A stretch of 64,000 nucleotides of DNA from Seonamhaeicola maritimus (GCF_008056315.1 NZ_VRKQ01000021.1:62001-126000); one strand, 5' to 3'. Positions 9,119 through 18,447 are shown, counted from the first letter of the stretch. Program-made: numbers and translations. Notes: generated by a model from the letters alone, not told the origin.

Positions 9119-10042
9119 ATGGGATATAGAAGAATAGGCATCATAATAATTTTACAATTTCTTTTAATAATAGGGGCTTGGGATAGTTTCTCTCAGCAAA
9201 ATTTGGCTGAAAAATTAGGGTATCCAAGAAATTCAAAAATGTTAATTATTCATGCCGATGATTTAGGTGTTTCCCATTCTGAGAATATGGCTTCATTTGA
9301 GGCTATTGAAAATGGATTTGTCAATTCAGCCAGTGTGATGATGCCAACGCCTTGGGTTTTAGAGGCGGTTGAATATGTGAAAAAGAACCCTAGTACTCAT
9401 GATTTTGGATTGCATCTGGTGCTAACTTCAGAATGGAAAAATTATAGATGGGGTCCAGTATCTTCAATTAATGAAGTTCCAAGTTTAATAAATAAACACG
9501 GCTATTTTCATAATGCATGTTCGCCGTCTGTTAAACCAGAAGATGTAGAGCAAGAACTAAGAGCTCAAATTGATAGGGCATATGCCATGGGATTAAATCC
9601 AACACATTTAGATAGTCACATGGGATGCGTGTTTTTTATTAGCACTGAAGTTTTAGAAGTTTACCTAAGTATGGGGCAACAATATAATTTACCTGTTCTC
9701 GTTGGTTCGCGTATTCCAAAGGCTTTAATTATTAAATATGATGTAAAAGTTATTGTAGATGAAATACTGGGGATGTCTGAAGACGAATATAACAATGGCC
9801 CTAGCGCTTATTATGTAAATGCTCTGAAATCTTTAAAACCGGGATTATCTACTATATTAATTCATCCGGCATATAACAATGAAGAAATGAAGGGAATGAC
9901 GGTGGACCATCCAGATTGGGGAAGTGAATGGAGACAAAAAGACTTTGATTTTTTTATGAGTGATACTTGTAAGAAATTATTAGAGGAAGAGAAGATTGTT
10001 TTGGTGACGTGGAGGGAAATTAAAGAAGCTTTATATGATTAA
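9119..10042 (+). CDS. exported ChbG/YdjC-family carbohydrate deacetylase
   Basis: A 307-residue protein with an N-terminal signal or anchor (IGIIIILQFLLIIGAWDSFS) followed by the YdjC/ChbG fold. Metal-binding residues are in LIIHADDLGVSH and LDSHMG, and ENGFVNSASVMMP and FGLHLVLT are family signatures. Characterised relatives deacetylate acetylated chito-oligosaccharides or hopanoid N-acetyl sugars. The export signal suggests action in the periplasm, unlike cytoplasmic ChbG. A strong terminator follows directly, so it is the last gene of its unit. Confidence 0.87.
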   Translation: MGYRRIGIIIILQFLLIIGAWDSFSQQNLAEKLGYPRNSKMLIIHADDLGVSHSENMASFEAIENGFVNSASVMMPTPWVLEAVEYVKKNPSTHDFGLHLVLTSEWKNYRWGPVSSINEVPSLINKHGYFHNACSPSVKPEDVEQELRAQIDRAYAMGLNPTHLDSHMGCVFFISTEVLEVYLSMGQQYNLPVLVGSRIPKALIIKYDVKVIVDEILGMSEDEYNNGPSAYYVNALKSLKPGLSTILIHPAYNNEEMKGMTVDHPDWGSEWRQKDFDFFMSDTCKKLLEEEKIVLVTWREIKEALYD

Positions 10043-10064
10043 AATGGTTTTAAAACTTAAACAA

Positions 10065-10092
10065 AAAAAAGCGACCAATTGGTCGCTTTTTT
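10065..10092. terminator. bidirectional intrinsic terminator
   Basis: A perfect 28-base palindrome: six A, GCGACC, central AATT, GGTCGC, six T. It sits between the convergent deacetylase and DUF4136 genes and has a T tract in both directions, so it can end both transcripts. Confidence 0.9.
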
Positions 10093-10099
10093 AATCTTT

Positions 10100-10660
10100 T
10101 TATTGTTGAGCTCCAGGAGGATATTTTTCCATGATTTTGGTAACAAACTCTTTTATGCGCTCTTCTTTTTTCTCCATATTTCGGCTTAAATAACCGGTTC
10201 CCATGCCTTGCCAAACCAATTCTTTCTTTTTAGCATCAACTAGGTCTACAAATAAAGTGCCTTGTGTGCTTGTGCTTACTGAAGGCTGATTCCAACCCCA
10301 ACCCCATCCGGGACCCCAACCGGGACCCCATCCGCCCCAACCCCAGGCACCAGTGCCCCAAGTGTTGTTGTAAACATCTACACGCTGATTTGATTTTGTA
10401 AATATACTAACTAATAAATCTGGCTTTTCAGATTTTGTATATCCTTTAGTTAATAATTCTGCTTCAATGGCTCTAAGAATTCTCCGTTTATCTAAATCGC
10501 TTATTTCGGCTTTATCAATTCCTGTTTTGAAAAACGCAAAGGTTTTGTACTCTCCAAAACTTGCTTTTTTATCATAGTCTGCCGCTACCTTAACAGAGGA
10601 ACAAGATGTAACCACAAACAACACAGCTAATAGTGGTAATGCTCTAAATAATGTTTTCAT
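10100..10660 (-). CDS. DUF4136 lipoprotein with Trp/Gly-rich insert
   Basis: A 186-residue lipoprotein with lipobox LFVVTSC (Cys20). The DUF4136 hallmarks are visible: DYDKKASFGEYKTFAFF, ILRAIEAELLTKGY, PDLLVSIF, and GTLFVDLVDAKKKELVWQGMG near the end. Between residues ~100 and 123 it carries a low-complexity run of Gly, Trp and Pro (repeated GWG/GPGWG). Many family members have a poorly conserved loop at this point. Function unknown; envelope location is expected from the lipobox. Confidence 0.85.
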   Translation of the reverse strand: MKTLFRALPLLAVLFVVTSCSSVKVAADYDKKASFGEYKTFAFFKTGIDKAEISDLDKRRILRAIEAELLTKGYTKSEKPDLLVSIFTKSNQRVDVYNNTWGTGAWGWGGWGPGWGPGWGWGWNQPSVSTSTQGTLFVDLVDAKKKELVWQGMGTGYLSRNMEKKEERIKEFVTKIMEKYPPGAQQ

Positions 10661-10812
10661 AATGCAAAATTTTTAATGGTTATAGTAAATTTAATAAACT
10701 ATTATCAACTGTGTTAGGTATTCAGCTTTTTTAACAAATAAGCTTTACGAGCAAATAATGATTATTCGGTTTATATAATTGTATCAAGAATCATACCAAG
10801 AGTAAGACCTGG

Positions 10813-10983
10813 TTAATTCCCTTTTCTAATAGAGTTGGTGGTCTTATCATAACCGTATGGGCAATGTCTGCAACCGCTTTCACAACAATATCCGCGTTTT
10901 AAATGATACTGTTCAGTAAAACATCTATAACCTTCCGGTGTTAAGTAGTAATCACCTTCTTCAATAGGAATTATTTTTTTCAT
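10813..10983 (-). CDS. small Cys-rich protein of the DUF5522 type
   Basis: A 56-residue protein starting at MKKIIPIEEGDYY. The signature is YLTPEGYRCFTEQYHLKRGY followed by CCESGCRHCPYGY, a cluster of four cysteines and one histidine that could bind a metal or Fe-S centre. A longer reading from an upstream non-ATG codon adds 22 residues unlike the family, so the internal ATG at 10983 is preferred. The protein is widespread in Bacteroidota by my recollection, sometimes fused to oxidoreductases; its function is unknown. Confidence 0.75.
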   Translation of the reverse strand: MKKIIPIEEGDYYLTPEGYRCFTEQYHLKRGYCCESGCRHCPYGYDKTTNSIRKGN

Positions 10984-11209
10984 CTGGGACAAATATAACC
11001 TAATTTGGATTGATTTTTGAATGAGACATAATGATGGTTTTTGTTTCAAAATATTTAATTCCTAAAGGGTATTCCGGTATCACTTTATTTCCTTTGATAA
11101 TTTTAAGTTCGAAGAAATTAATTTCTAATTTAACCTTAGTTAACCATGAGAAAATTCATTTAAGACAACAGTTAGAACTTTAATAATTCTGTTTTATCTT
11201 TTTTATAGT

Positions 11210-11371
11210 ATCGAATTTTTAGTAAGATTAGTTCAGTTTAGAAGTTGGAATTTAGCCTATAGAAATATTTCTTTTGAAAGAGAAGCATATAGGAATGAAG
11301 GTGAGTTAGATTATCTAAATAATCGTCCATTTTGGGCTTTTTTGAATTATCTTTGCAAAAGTGAATTTTAA
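11210..11371 (+). CDS. small conserved-looking protein lacking a standard start codon
   Basis: Reading from 11210 gives about 53 residues: IEFLVRLVQFRSWNLAYRN, then ISFEREAYRNEGELDYLNNR and a Phe/Trp-rich end, stop TAA at 11369-11371. The core FRSWNLAYRNISFEREAY matches a short protein I recall from many flavobacterial genomes, where it starts with Met close to this position. No ATG, GTG or TTG is available in frame just upstream; the best start is ATC at 11210, so an ATG to ATC change is likely. Either the gene is read from a rare codon or it is newly dead. Its last 11 bases overlap the downstream PLP-enzyme gene. Confidence 0.5.
   Translation: MEFLVRLVQFRSWNLAYRNISFEREAYRNEGELDYLNNRPFWAFLNYLCKSEF
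11348..11355 (+). promoter_or_regulatory. candidate -7 box TATCTTTG next to the PLP-enzyme start
   Basis: TATCTTTG (then C) matches TAnnTTTG and ends only five bases before the GTG at 11361, so a transcript from it would be almost leaderless. No well-spaced TTG -33 element is seen. Confidence 0.4.
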
Positions 11372-12275
11372 GCTTGAAAATAGTATCAATCAACCCATTT
11401 TATTACCTAAAAGTTTAGGTGTTGATTTGTTTATTAAAAGAGAGGATGAAATTCATCCATTTGTCTCCGGGAATAAATATAGAAAGTTAAAATACAATCT
11501 TTTAAAAGCGAAATCTTCTGGATTTGAAACCCTTTTGACTTTTGGAGGGGCTTTCTCAAATCATATTGCGGCTGCGGCCTATGCTGGGAAAATATATGGT
11601 TTTAAAACCATAGGAGTAATTAGAGGAGAGGAGTTAAAGGGAAAGATTGAAGAAAATGAAACTTTGCGCTTTGCAAAATCAAACGGAATGCAGTTTGAGT
11701 TTGTTTCTAGGGAAGTATATCGAAATAAAAATGAAGCTGATTTTCAGAGAAACTTAAAAGAGTTTTTTGGAGATTTTTATTTAGTTCCAGAAGGTGGTAC
11801 TAATGAGTTAGCTGTTAAAGGTTGCGAAGAAATTCTAAGTGAAACTGATAAAGATTTTGATTATGTGTGTTCTGCGGTTGGAACAGGAGGTACGCTTTCA
11901 GGATTGATTAATTGTTCAAAACCTGGTCAACAAGTTTTAGGTTTTCCTGCCTTAAAAGGCGACTTTTTAAAAGAGGATATTAGTAAATTTGTTACTAAAT
12001 CCAATTGGGATTTAGTCACCGATTATCATTTTGGAGGTTATGCCAAAATAAACAATGATTTAGTAGCGTTTATTAATAAGTTTAAGTCTGATAATGAAAT
12101 CCCTCTAGATCCAGTATATACTGGTAAAATGATGTTTGGGATTTTCGATTTAATTAAAAAAGGATTTTTTAAAAAGGGTACAAAAATTTTGGCAATTCAT
12201 ACGGGTGGTTTACAAGGGATTGATGGAATGAATTCTATTTTAACCAAAAAGAATATGCCAATAATTGAAAAATAG
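11361..12275 (+). CDS. 1-aminocyclopropane-1-carboxylate deaminase / D-cysteine desulfhydrase family enzyme
   Basis: A 304-residue fold-type II PLP enzyme. VSGNKYRKLKYN contains the PLP lysine (K39); FGGAFSNHIAAAAY is the substrate loop and VGTGGTLSGL the phosphate loop. Most bacterial members act on D-cysteine or related D-amino acids, and true ACC deaminase is rarer. The start is GTG, directly after a -7 promoter box and overlapping the end of a small upstream frame. It is followed one base later by the glucosaminidase gene and then hemL, so the three form an operon ending at the terminator at 14370. Confidence 0.85.
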   Translation: MNFKLENSINQPILLPKSLGVDLFIKREDEIHPFVSGNKYRKLKYNLLKAKSSGFETLLTFGGAFSNHIAAAAYAGKIYGFKTIGVIRGEELKGKIEENETLRFAKSNGMQFEFVSREVYRNKNEADFQRNLKEFFGDFYLVPEGGTNELAVKGCEEILSETDKDFDYVCSAVGTGGTLSGLINCSKPGQQVLGFPALKGDFLKEDISKFVTKSNWDLVTDYHFGGYAKINNDLVAFINKFKSDNEIPLDPVYTGKMMFGIFDLIKKGFFKKGTKILAIHTGGLQGIDGMNSILTKKNMPIIEK

Positions 12276-12276
12276 A

Positions 12277-13071
12277 ATGAAGAAAGTATTACTTATTATT
12301 TGTTTAGGTTGTTTTTTGTTTAGTTGTAAAACAAGAAAAACCGTGGTTACTAAGCCTGATAAACCTAAAACAGAAGAGGTGGCTGTAAAAGAGGATAAGC
12401 CCATAGAGGTTGTTAAACCCAAAAAGGTTTATGCAAATGATACCGAAAAATACATTGATACCTACAAGGCTATCGCGCAAAGCGAAATGAAACTTTATAA
12501 CATACCGGCAAGTATAACATTGGCTCAAGGTATTTTGGAGTCTGGTTCAGGAAACGGTAGATTATCGGTGAAGGCAAATAATCATTTCGGAATTAAATGT
12601 CATAGTTGGACTGGGGCAAAAATCTATCATGATGATGATAAGAAAGGGGAGTGTTTCAGGAAATATAAAGATGCAAAATATTCGTTTAGGGACCACTCCT
12701 TGTTTTTGACAGATAGAAAAAGATACGCCGGTTTATTTAAGCACAAAAAGAGTGATTATAAAGCTTGGGCAAAAGGCCTGAAAGCTGCCGGTTATGCCAC
12801 AGATAGAAAGTATCCGCAAAAGCTAATCTCTTTGATAGAACGCTACAAGTTGCATGAATATGACAAGGAGGTTTTAGGAGATGACTATAAAAAAGTTGAG
12901 TATATAGAGGGAAAGCCTGCTACTTATACGGTGGTTAAAGGAGACACTTTGTATTCCATTTCAAGAAAATATAAAATTACAGTAAAAGAACTTCAAAATT
13001 TGAATGGTTTAAGTGATACTGCTCTTAGTATTGGGCAGCAATTGCAAATAGAACCAACAGTAGAAAACTAA
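12277..13071 (+). CDS. glucosaminidase (GH73-type) lipoprotein with LysM domain
   Basis: A lipoprotein of 264 residues: lipobox CFLFSC (Cys17), a Lys/Pro/Val-rich linker (residues 20-52), a mannosyl-glycoprotein endo-beta-N-acetylglucosaminidase domain (about 56-195) with probable catalytic E88 in AQGILESGSG, and one LysM domain (about 215-260, TYTVVKGDTLYSISRKYKI). It should cleave the glycan strands of peptidoglycan from the envelope side. The ATG at 12277 lies one base after the preceding stop, so it is translated in an operon with the PLP enzyme and hemL. Confidence 0.93.
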   Translation: MKKVLLIICLGCFLFSCKTRKTVVTKPDKPKTEEVAVKEDKPIEVVKPKKVYANDTEKYIDTYKAIAQSEMKLYNIPASITLAQGILESGSGNGRLSVKANNHFGIKCHSWTGAKIYHDDDKKGECFRKYKDAKYSFRDHSLFLTDRKRYAGLFKHKKSDYKAWAKGLKAAGYATDRKYPQKLISLIERYKLHEYDKEVLGDDYKKVEYIEGKPATYTVVKGDTLYSISRKYKITVKELQNLNGLSDTALSIGQQLQIEPTVEN

Positions 13072-13077
13072 TTTTTA

Positions 13078-14364
13078 ATGATTTATAAAAGAAGTAGTGC
13101 TTTGTTTGCTGAAGCAGAAAAAGTAATTCCAGGTGGTGTAAATTCACCTGTACGTGCATTTAAAGGAGTTGGTGGTACACCCATTTTTGTTAAAGAAGCC
13201 AAAGGTGCTTATTTGTATGATGAAGATGGTAATCGATTAGTTGATTACATTAATTCTTGGGGACCTATGATTTTAGGGCATGCTTATAAACCAGTTGTTG
13301 ATGCGGTGGTTGAAAAGGCTCAAAAAGGAACTTCATTTGGGATGCCAACGGAGATTGAAACTAAAATTGCTGAATTAGCAGTTTCAATGGTGCCAAATAT
13401 TGATAAAATTAGATTTGTAAACTCAGGGACTGAGGCTTGTATGAGTGCTGTTAGGTTAGCACGTGGTTATACAGGAAAAGACAAGGTTATAAAATTTGCT
13501 GGTTGCTATCATGGTCATAGTGATTCGTTTTTGATTCAAGCCGGTAGTGGTGCAAGCACCTTTGGAACGCCCAATAGTCCTGGAGTAACTCAAGGTACAG
13601 CTAAAGATACATTATTGGCTAAATACAATGATATTGATAATGTTAATGCTCTTATTGAGTCTAATAAAGGAGAAATTGCTTGTATTATCATAGAACCGGT
13701 AGCAGGTAATATGGGGTGTATTCCACCTAAAGATGGATTTTTACAAGCTTTAAGAGAAGTCTGTAACGCTAATAATATTCTATTGGTATTTGATGAAGTA
13801 ATGACCGGATTTAGATTGTCCAAAGGAGGCGCGCAAGAGCTTTTTAATGTGAAAGCAGATATTGTATGTTTTGGGAAAGTGATTGGAGGAGGTTTGCCCG
13901 TGGGAGCCTTTGCTGCTAGAAATGAAATTATGAATCATTTGGCTCCATTAGGCCCTGTATATCAGGCAGGAACTTTAAGTGGGAATCCGTTAGCTATGGC
14001 AGCAGGTTTAGCTATGTTAAAGGAATTAAATAATGATGGAGATATTTTTACAAGATTGGAGGAAAAGACTAAATATTTACATGAAGGTATTAGCAAAGTT
14101 TTAGTAGTAAATGATGTGACTCATACAATTAATAGAGTTGGTTCTATGATTTCGGTTCATTTTGATGAAGGAGCTGTTACAGATTTTGATTCTTCAGCAT
14201 ATGGGAATAACGATACCTTTAAAAAGTTTTTCCACGGATTATTAAATGAAGGGGTTTATATTGCTCCAAGTGCTTTTGAAACATGGTTTATTACAGATGC
14301 TTTATCGTATAAAGATTTAGACTTTACTATTGAAGCTATAGATAAGGTTTCAAAAACTTTATAA
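13078..14364 (+). CDS. hemL: glutamate-1-semialdehyde 2,1-aminomutase
   Basis: A 428-residue class III aminotransferase. [13 protein letters not shown] near the N-terminus and [17 protein letters not shown] are GSAM signatures, FDEVMTGFR binds PLP, and [14 protein letters not shown] contains the PLP lysine K267. It converts glutamate-1-semialdehyde to 5-aminolevulinate, the second step of the C5 haem pathway. It follows the glucosaminidase gene by six bases and ends the operon before a strong terminator. Confidence 0.97.
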   Translation: MIYKRSSALFAEAEKVIPGGVNSPVRAFKGVGGTPIFVKEAKGAYLYDEDGNRLVDYINSWGPMILGHAYKPVVDAVVEKAQKGTSFGMPTEIETKIAELAVSMVPNIDKIRFVNSGTEACMSAVRLARGYTGKDKVIKFAGCYHGHSDSFLIQAGSGASTFGTPNSPGVTQGTAKDTLLAKYNDIDNVNALIESNKGEIACIIIEPVAGNMGCIPPKDGFLQALREVCNANNILLVFDEVMTGFRLSKGGAQELFNVKADIVCFGKVIGGGLPVGAFAARNEIMNHLAPLGPVYQAGTLSGNPLAMAAGLAMLKELNNDGDIFTRLEEKTKYLHEGISKVLVVNDVTHTINRVGSMISVHFDEGAVTDFDSSAYGNNDTFKKFFHGLLNEGVYIAPSAFETWFITDALSYKDLDFTIEAIDKVSKTL

Positions 14365-14369
14365 AATCA

Positions 14370-14403
14370 AAAAAGGCAATTCAAAATATTGAATTGCCTT
14401 TTT
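14370..14403. terminator. intrinsic terminator after hemL
   Basis: AAAAAGGCAATTCAA pairs with TTGAATTGCCTTTTT around a four-base loop. T tracts flank both sides, so it can serve hemL and the convergent Spy-like gene. Confidence 0.9.
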
Positions 14404-14439
14404 AATTAACAAACTATAATCAATCAACAAACTAAATTT

Positions 14440-14931
14440 TTATTCTGTTTTATTATTCTGCATTTTCTTTTGATGCATTTTTTTCTTCATTTCACCTTTC
14501 TTTTCTTTAGCTCGGTGAGCCATTCGCGCTTGCGCTTTTCCCCATTTAGCGTATTGCTCTTCATTTAAAATCTTCTTCATTTTTGCTTTCATAGCAATTT
14601 GGTGATCGAGTCTAGCATTGGCCATTTTCACACGCTGTTCTTGTGTTGGTTTTTGCAATTCACCTTTTTCTTTTTTAGCTTTTCTCTCTTCCATCTTCGC
14701 TTTTCGTGCTTCAGCATTCGCTAATAAAATTGCTTTAACTTCGGCTTGTTGCTTTTCGTTTAAATCTAAATGTAAAGTCATTTTTTTAGATTGTAAAGTA
14801 GCAGCTTCTTCTGGTGAAAGGTTCATCATTTGTTTCCCTCTTTCTCCGCGGTTAGGTCTTTCTTTTTTTTCGCCTTGAGCAAAAGCTTGAATTGAAATAA
14901 AAGCTAGTGCAATTAATACTAATTTTCTCAT
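14440..14931 (-). CDS. exported Spy/CpxP-like protein
   Basis: A 163-residue protein with a signal peptide (LVLIALAFISIQAFAQG, cleavage after FAQ). The mature part is helical and rich in Lys, Glu, Met and Ala, with an LNEKQQAEVKAIL segment and a second NEEQYAKWGKAQARM segment, the pair of LTxxQ-like motifs typical of Spy/CpxP relatives in Bacteroidota. A periplasmic chaperone or metal/envelope-stress role is the family expectation. The C-terminus is a basic tail rich in Lys and Met. Confidence 0.78.
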   Translation of the reverse strand: MRKLVLIALAFISIQAFAQGEKKERPNRGERGKQMMNLSPEEAATLQSKKMTLHLDLNEKQQAEVKAILLANAEARKAKMEERKAKKEKGELQKPTQEQRVKMANARLDHQIAMKAKMKKILNEEQYAKWGKAQARMAHRAKEKKGEMKKKMHQKKMQNNKTE

Positions 14932-15068
14932 TCTATTTTTAATTTAAGTTTTAAAGTATAAGTGCTTCTATGACTAGAGTAAAATGAAAAAGTTTAAAAG
15001 GCTTTAAGATTTTAACTTGAAATTAACAGATGATTGAGTTTGGGATTTAAGTGTGGATTACACCTATA

Positions 15069-16289
15069 CTATTGTAAGAATGGCACTTTTAAGTTAATGC
15101 CTGTTTGGAAATCTGGAGCGTTATTAACTTCAAAATCTTGTTTTATAAAAAGAGATAGTTTGTAGCTTTTACGACCATAAGTATAAACAAGAGATGATGT
15201 AGATAGCATATTGTAAAGAGTTCTTACTCCGTGATGCCATCCACCTTTTATTTCTTGCCATTTACCTCTTAGATGGTAATAGTCTTTCTCTTCTTTTTTG
15301 TTATATGGGGTTTGCATTTGGTAGTTAATGCCAAATGAATGATAATTTCCTGCCTTTGTGAACTTGGTGATTTCAAGGTTGCTTTCAAAAGTTCCTAAAT
15401 AGGGGTTGTTTCCAAAATCAATGGCATTATCTTTAAACTTGATTAGGTTTTTATGCAGCACGTTTGCTCCTAAAGCAACGTTAAGCTGATATTTATTTTT
15501 TAGTTGGATCTGTTTTACTGCATTGGCAGAAATGCCAAAATCTAATGAAGAATTAAACTTTGAAGTGTTAATTCCTAAATGACTTCCAAAATTTACGTAG
15601 ATATTTCTGGTTTCATTTATTGAAAGTTTAGGGTAGTAATAATGTGAAAACTCAATACCACCAATGAAGAAATCATTGTTGTCTAATTTAAGAGTATTTC
15701 CATTTCTGTCTAAATATTCAAAATTGACTTGATTTAAACCATAGTAGCGTCGCCCAAAAGGGTCTTCGCCACCAGCAATATTACTATGAAACCATTCAAT
15801 AGATTCATCACTTGTAAAAATTGAAAACGGATGCTTTCCTTTGGTAATTAGATAAGATCTAAGGTTAATTACTAGTTCTTGTTGTTTAGCTATAGGGAAG
15901 TTTGTGGTTAGTCTAAATTCTTTAATAACTGCATCAATTACAATATTCATGTATTCTGCAGGTGTGGTTTCTTGGTCTATAAAGTTAAAATTGCGGTGAT
16001 ACCAAATAGTATTTTTAAACTGTTCTTGTATTTCAGGGTTTTTGGGAAAATATCCTTCAACAAAAGGATGGAAGTTATTACCACTTGTATAATTTAAGGA
16101 TAAGTTTTTTTTGTTATCAGGCCTTAATTTAAAATTGGTATTAAGTCTAGAGTTGAAAATACCAAAGTGATGTGTTGTTAAAAGCGACGGATTGTCAATT
16201 CCATTTTTTATAGATAAACTATCTTGGGCTTGTGCAAATAAAAAAGTTGCGTAAATAAGACAAATAAGTAGGGTAACTTTTTTTAACAT
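15069..16289 (-). CDS. secreted protein, probable outer-membrane beta-barrel
   Basis: About 406 residues. The start at 16289 gives a good signal peptide (MLKKVTLLICLIYATFLFAQ); a start five codons earlier is possible. The mature part has many alternating aromatic/polar strands (for example NFKLRPDNKKNLSLNY, SLVYTYGRKSYKLSLFIKQ), ends in a hydrophobic residue pattern (NLKVPFLQ) and lacks any enzyme motif I can see, which suits an outer-membrane barrel. It resembles DUF3187-type proteins in style, but I cannot confirm that. It lies 25 bases downstream of the TPR-like gene and may be cotranscribed. Confidence 0.65.
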   Translation of the reverse strand: MLKKVTLLICLIYATFLFAQAQDSLSIKNGIDNPSLLTTHHFGIFNSRLNTNFKLRPDNKKNLSLNYTSGNNFHPFVEGYFPKNPEIQEQFKNTIWYHRNFNFIDQETTPAEYMNIVIDAVIKEFRLTTNFPIAKQQELVINLRSYLITKGKHPFSIFTSDESIEWFHSNIAGGEDPFGRRYYGLNQVNFEYLDRNGNTLKLDNNDFFIGGIEFSHYYYPKLSINETRNIYVNFGSHLGINTSKFNSSLDFGISANAVKQIQLKNKYQLNVALGANVLHKNLIKFKDNAIDFGNNPYLGTFESNLEITKFTKAGNYHSFGINYQMQTPYNKKEEKDYYHLRGKWQEIKGGWHHGVRTLYNMLSTSSLVYTYGRKSYKLSLFIKQDFEVNNAPDFQTGINLKVPFLQ

Positions 16290-16314
16290 TGGGTAAAAGT
16301 ACATGATTTTTAAG

Positions 16315-17814
16315 TTAGTTTTCTTGAATAATTTCTAAGGTGGTTTTATAAATGGGTTGTTTGGTCATTTTACTTTTTAACCATGCATAAAAACTCATTA
16401 CAAAAATATCTTCACGTTCTGCACTTACCCATTCAAAGGAGTTTTTTACAGTAGCTTTAAAAGAGTCAGAAGTAACTTCTTCAGGGGTTTTGTAAAACTG
16501 TTTTACAAGTTCAATAAAAGTGATGGCTCTATTTTGATTGGAGGCCTTTAGGTGCTTGTTATAATGTCTTTGAAAACTTAGTAATCTAGATTCAACTAAA
16601 TCAATATTTCCGAGTTCTATATGAAGCAAAATTTCGGTTAGGTTCTTTTTTAAAACCCAATCTATTCCAGCTTTTTCAATATACCATTTATCAGTATGAT
16701 AGAATTTTGAAAATATATGAAGTGCTTTTTTAAATTCACGTTTTTGGAAGTAGAACATTATTAAGCTTAAATGAATGTCTAAAAGAGATTCTAAATCGGA
16801 ATGCTTTATTTTGATTAAAGGCTCAAGTGTTTTTATGGCTTCTTCCTGTTTGTTAGTAAAGTTTAAGTTTAAAGATAAAACTAGATGATGCTTTAGTTTA
16901 AATGTGTTGTAGTAATTTTTTTTATGAAGTAGCATTTCGTCATACATCAGATTTAAGTAATGTAACGATTTATCAAATTTCTTATTCCTAAAAAATGTAT
17001 TGGCAATCATGTATAAAATTTGAATATGATAAAATGGTTGTTTCTCCTCTCTTTTGTAAGATATGATGGATTTGTAAGTGCTAATTAAAAAAGGTTCTAC
17101 TTTTAAATAATCGTTTGTCGCAAATGCCGAAAAGCTAACAATACTCATTAGTTGATATAATGATTTAAAAGACATACTTTCATCTATGTTGATGTTGTAT
17201 TCTTGAAACAAATCATTTAGAATAGTTTGAAAGTCAATTATTTCTCCTTTGTAGGTAATGGCATTCAGAGTGTGTTTAACTTTTGCATAAATAATGTTAA
17301 GGGTGTCTTCCAGTTGATGTTTTTTCTTGTTTTTGTTGAACTTGGTGATAAGTTCATTTAAATCAATAGTGGGCAAGAAGTCTGAATATTGAATTTGTGT
17401 ACTATAAATCTCGTTAAGTAAGGCGAATAAATGGTGTTCTTTAGCTATGATTTCGGCTTTATTCAAAACCTTATAAGCAGGTTTGTATTGTTTTTGCTGT
17501 AAAAAGAACCGAGAAGCTAAAATGTATTTTATAATGTTGTTTTCAATAGAGCTTTCTTCTTCTAAGCTATTATTTGCAGTATAATGAATAATAGATTGGT
17601 ACAAGCGCTTTCTTAAAGCATGGTAGGCGTTTTTTTTGTCTGCTCCATAGAGTCGTATACAAACTTCTTTCGAATCTAATTTATTATCAGATAAATGTTT
17701 AAACAGAGCAATGTTTTTAACGTCTTTCCGCTTGTTGTTTTTTTCAAGATGGTTTAAAAAACGTTGCTTGTCTTCAGTAGAAAAGCTTGAAATTATGGTA
17801 TTTAAATTATTCAT
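16315..17814 (-). CDS. helical-repeat (TPR-like) protein of unknown function
   Basis: A 499-residue cytoplasmic protein, nearly all alpha-helical. It starts with a conserved-looking module (STEDKQRFLNHLEKNNKRKD, then KNAYHALRKRLYQSIIHYTA) followed by helix pairs typical of diverged TPR units (LASRFFLQQKQYKPAYKVLN, QILYMIANTFFRNKKFDKSL, IMFYFQKREFKKALHIFSKF). No DNA-binding or catalytic motif is visible. I recall similar long helical proteins across Flavobacteriaceae without known role. Confidence 0.72.
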   Translation of the reverse strand: MNNLNTIISSFSTEDKQRFLNHLEKNNKRKDVKNIALFKHLSDNKLDSKEVCIRLYGADKKNAYHALRKRLYQSIIHYTANNSLEEESSIENNIIKYILASRFFLQQKQYKPAYKVLNKAEIIAKEHHLFALLNEIYSTQIQYSDFLPTIDLNELITKFNKNKKKHQLEDTLNIIYAKVKHTLNAITYKGEIIDFQTILNDLFQEYNINIDESMSFKSLYQLMSIVSFSAFATNDYLKVEPFLISTYKSIISYKREEKQPFYHIQILYMIANTFFRNKKFDKSLHYLNLMYDEMLLHKKNYYNTFKLKHHLVLSLNLNFTNKQEEAIKTLEPLIKIKHSDLESLLDIHLSLIMFYFQKREFKKALHIFSKFYHTDKWYIEKAGIDWVLKKNLTEILLHIELGNIDLVESRLLSFQRHYNKHLKASNQNRAITFIELVKQFYKTPEEVTSDSFKATVKNSFEWVSAEREDIFVMSFYAWLKSKMTKQPIYKTTLEIIQEN

Positions 17815-17964
17815 TAAGTCGTCAGTAATTATTTTTAAACTTTAATAAAAATAGTAATTATAATTTTAAAAGTTAAAAAAATATCGTCAGTTTATATGGC
17901 ATATTGTTTTTAATTATTGGTAGTTGTTTTGCAGTTTTGTCTTGTAATCATTAAAACAATTATT

Positions 17965-18447
17965 ATGAATTATCAAACAACTGTTTCAATAGATGAAAAA
18001 TCTAAAGAGCCAAAATCGAAAAAAACGAATAAAGTTTTTGATCAAAAACCAACACCAGCTTTTATTGGAGCATCGTGGTCTGCATTGTTTATAGGAATGG
18101 TTTCTTATTGCATTGGCCTGTGGAATTCTGATATGATGCTAAACGAAAAGGGATACTATTTTACAGTCTTGCTTTTTGGGTTGTTTTCAGTTATTTCTGT
18201 TCAGAAAGCAGTAAGAGATAAATTAGAGAATATTCCTGTTACTGAAATTTATCATAGTATAAGTTGGTTTACAACTGTGATTTCAATTGTGCTTTTAGTT
18301 GTAGGTCTTTGGAATGCCGATTTACTTTTAAGTGAAAAAGGATTTTACGGCATGTCTTTCCTATTAAGTTTGTTTGCTGCTATTGCTGTTCAGAAGAATA
18401 CAAGGGATGTTCAATATATTGAACGAAATAATAAAACAGATAAATAG
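17965..18447 (+). CDS. YiaA/YiaB-family inner membrane protein
   Basis: A 160-residue membrane protein made of two copies of the YiaA/B two-helix unit. Each unit reads (S)W..-hydrophobic helix-GLWN(S/A)D-(M/L)(M/L)L-(N/S)EKG(Y/F)Y-helix-S.(I/A)AVQK, at about 37-89 and 100-150. The ATG at 17965 is chosen because the upstream in-frame TTG adds a non-family segment. Function of YiaA is not known. It opens a run of envelope genes on the plus strand extending to 23394, although a hairpin follows it. Confidence 0.85.
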   Translation: MNYQTTVSIDEKSKEPKSKKTNKVFDQKPTPAFIGASWSALFIGMVSYCIGLWNSDMMLNEKGYYFTVLLFGLFSVISVQKAVRDKLENIPVTEIYHSISWFTTVISIVLLVVGLWNADLLLSEKGFYGMSFLLSLFAAIAVQKNTRDVQYIERNNKTDK

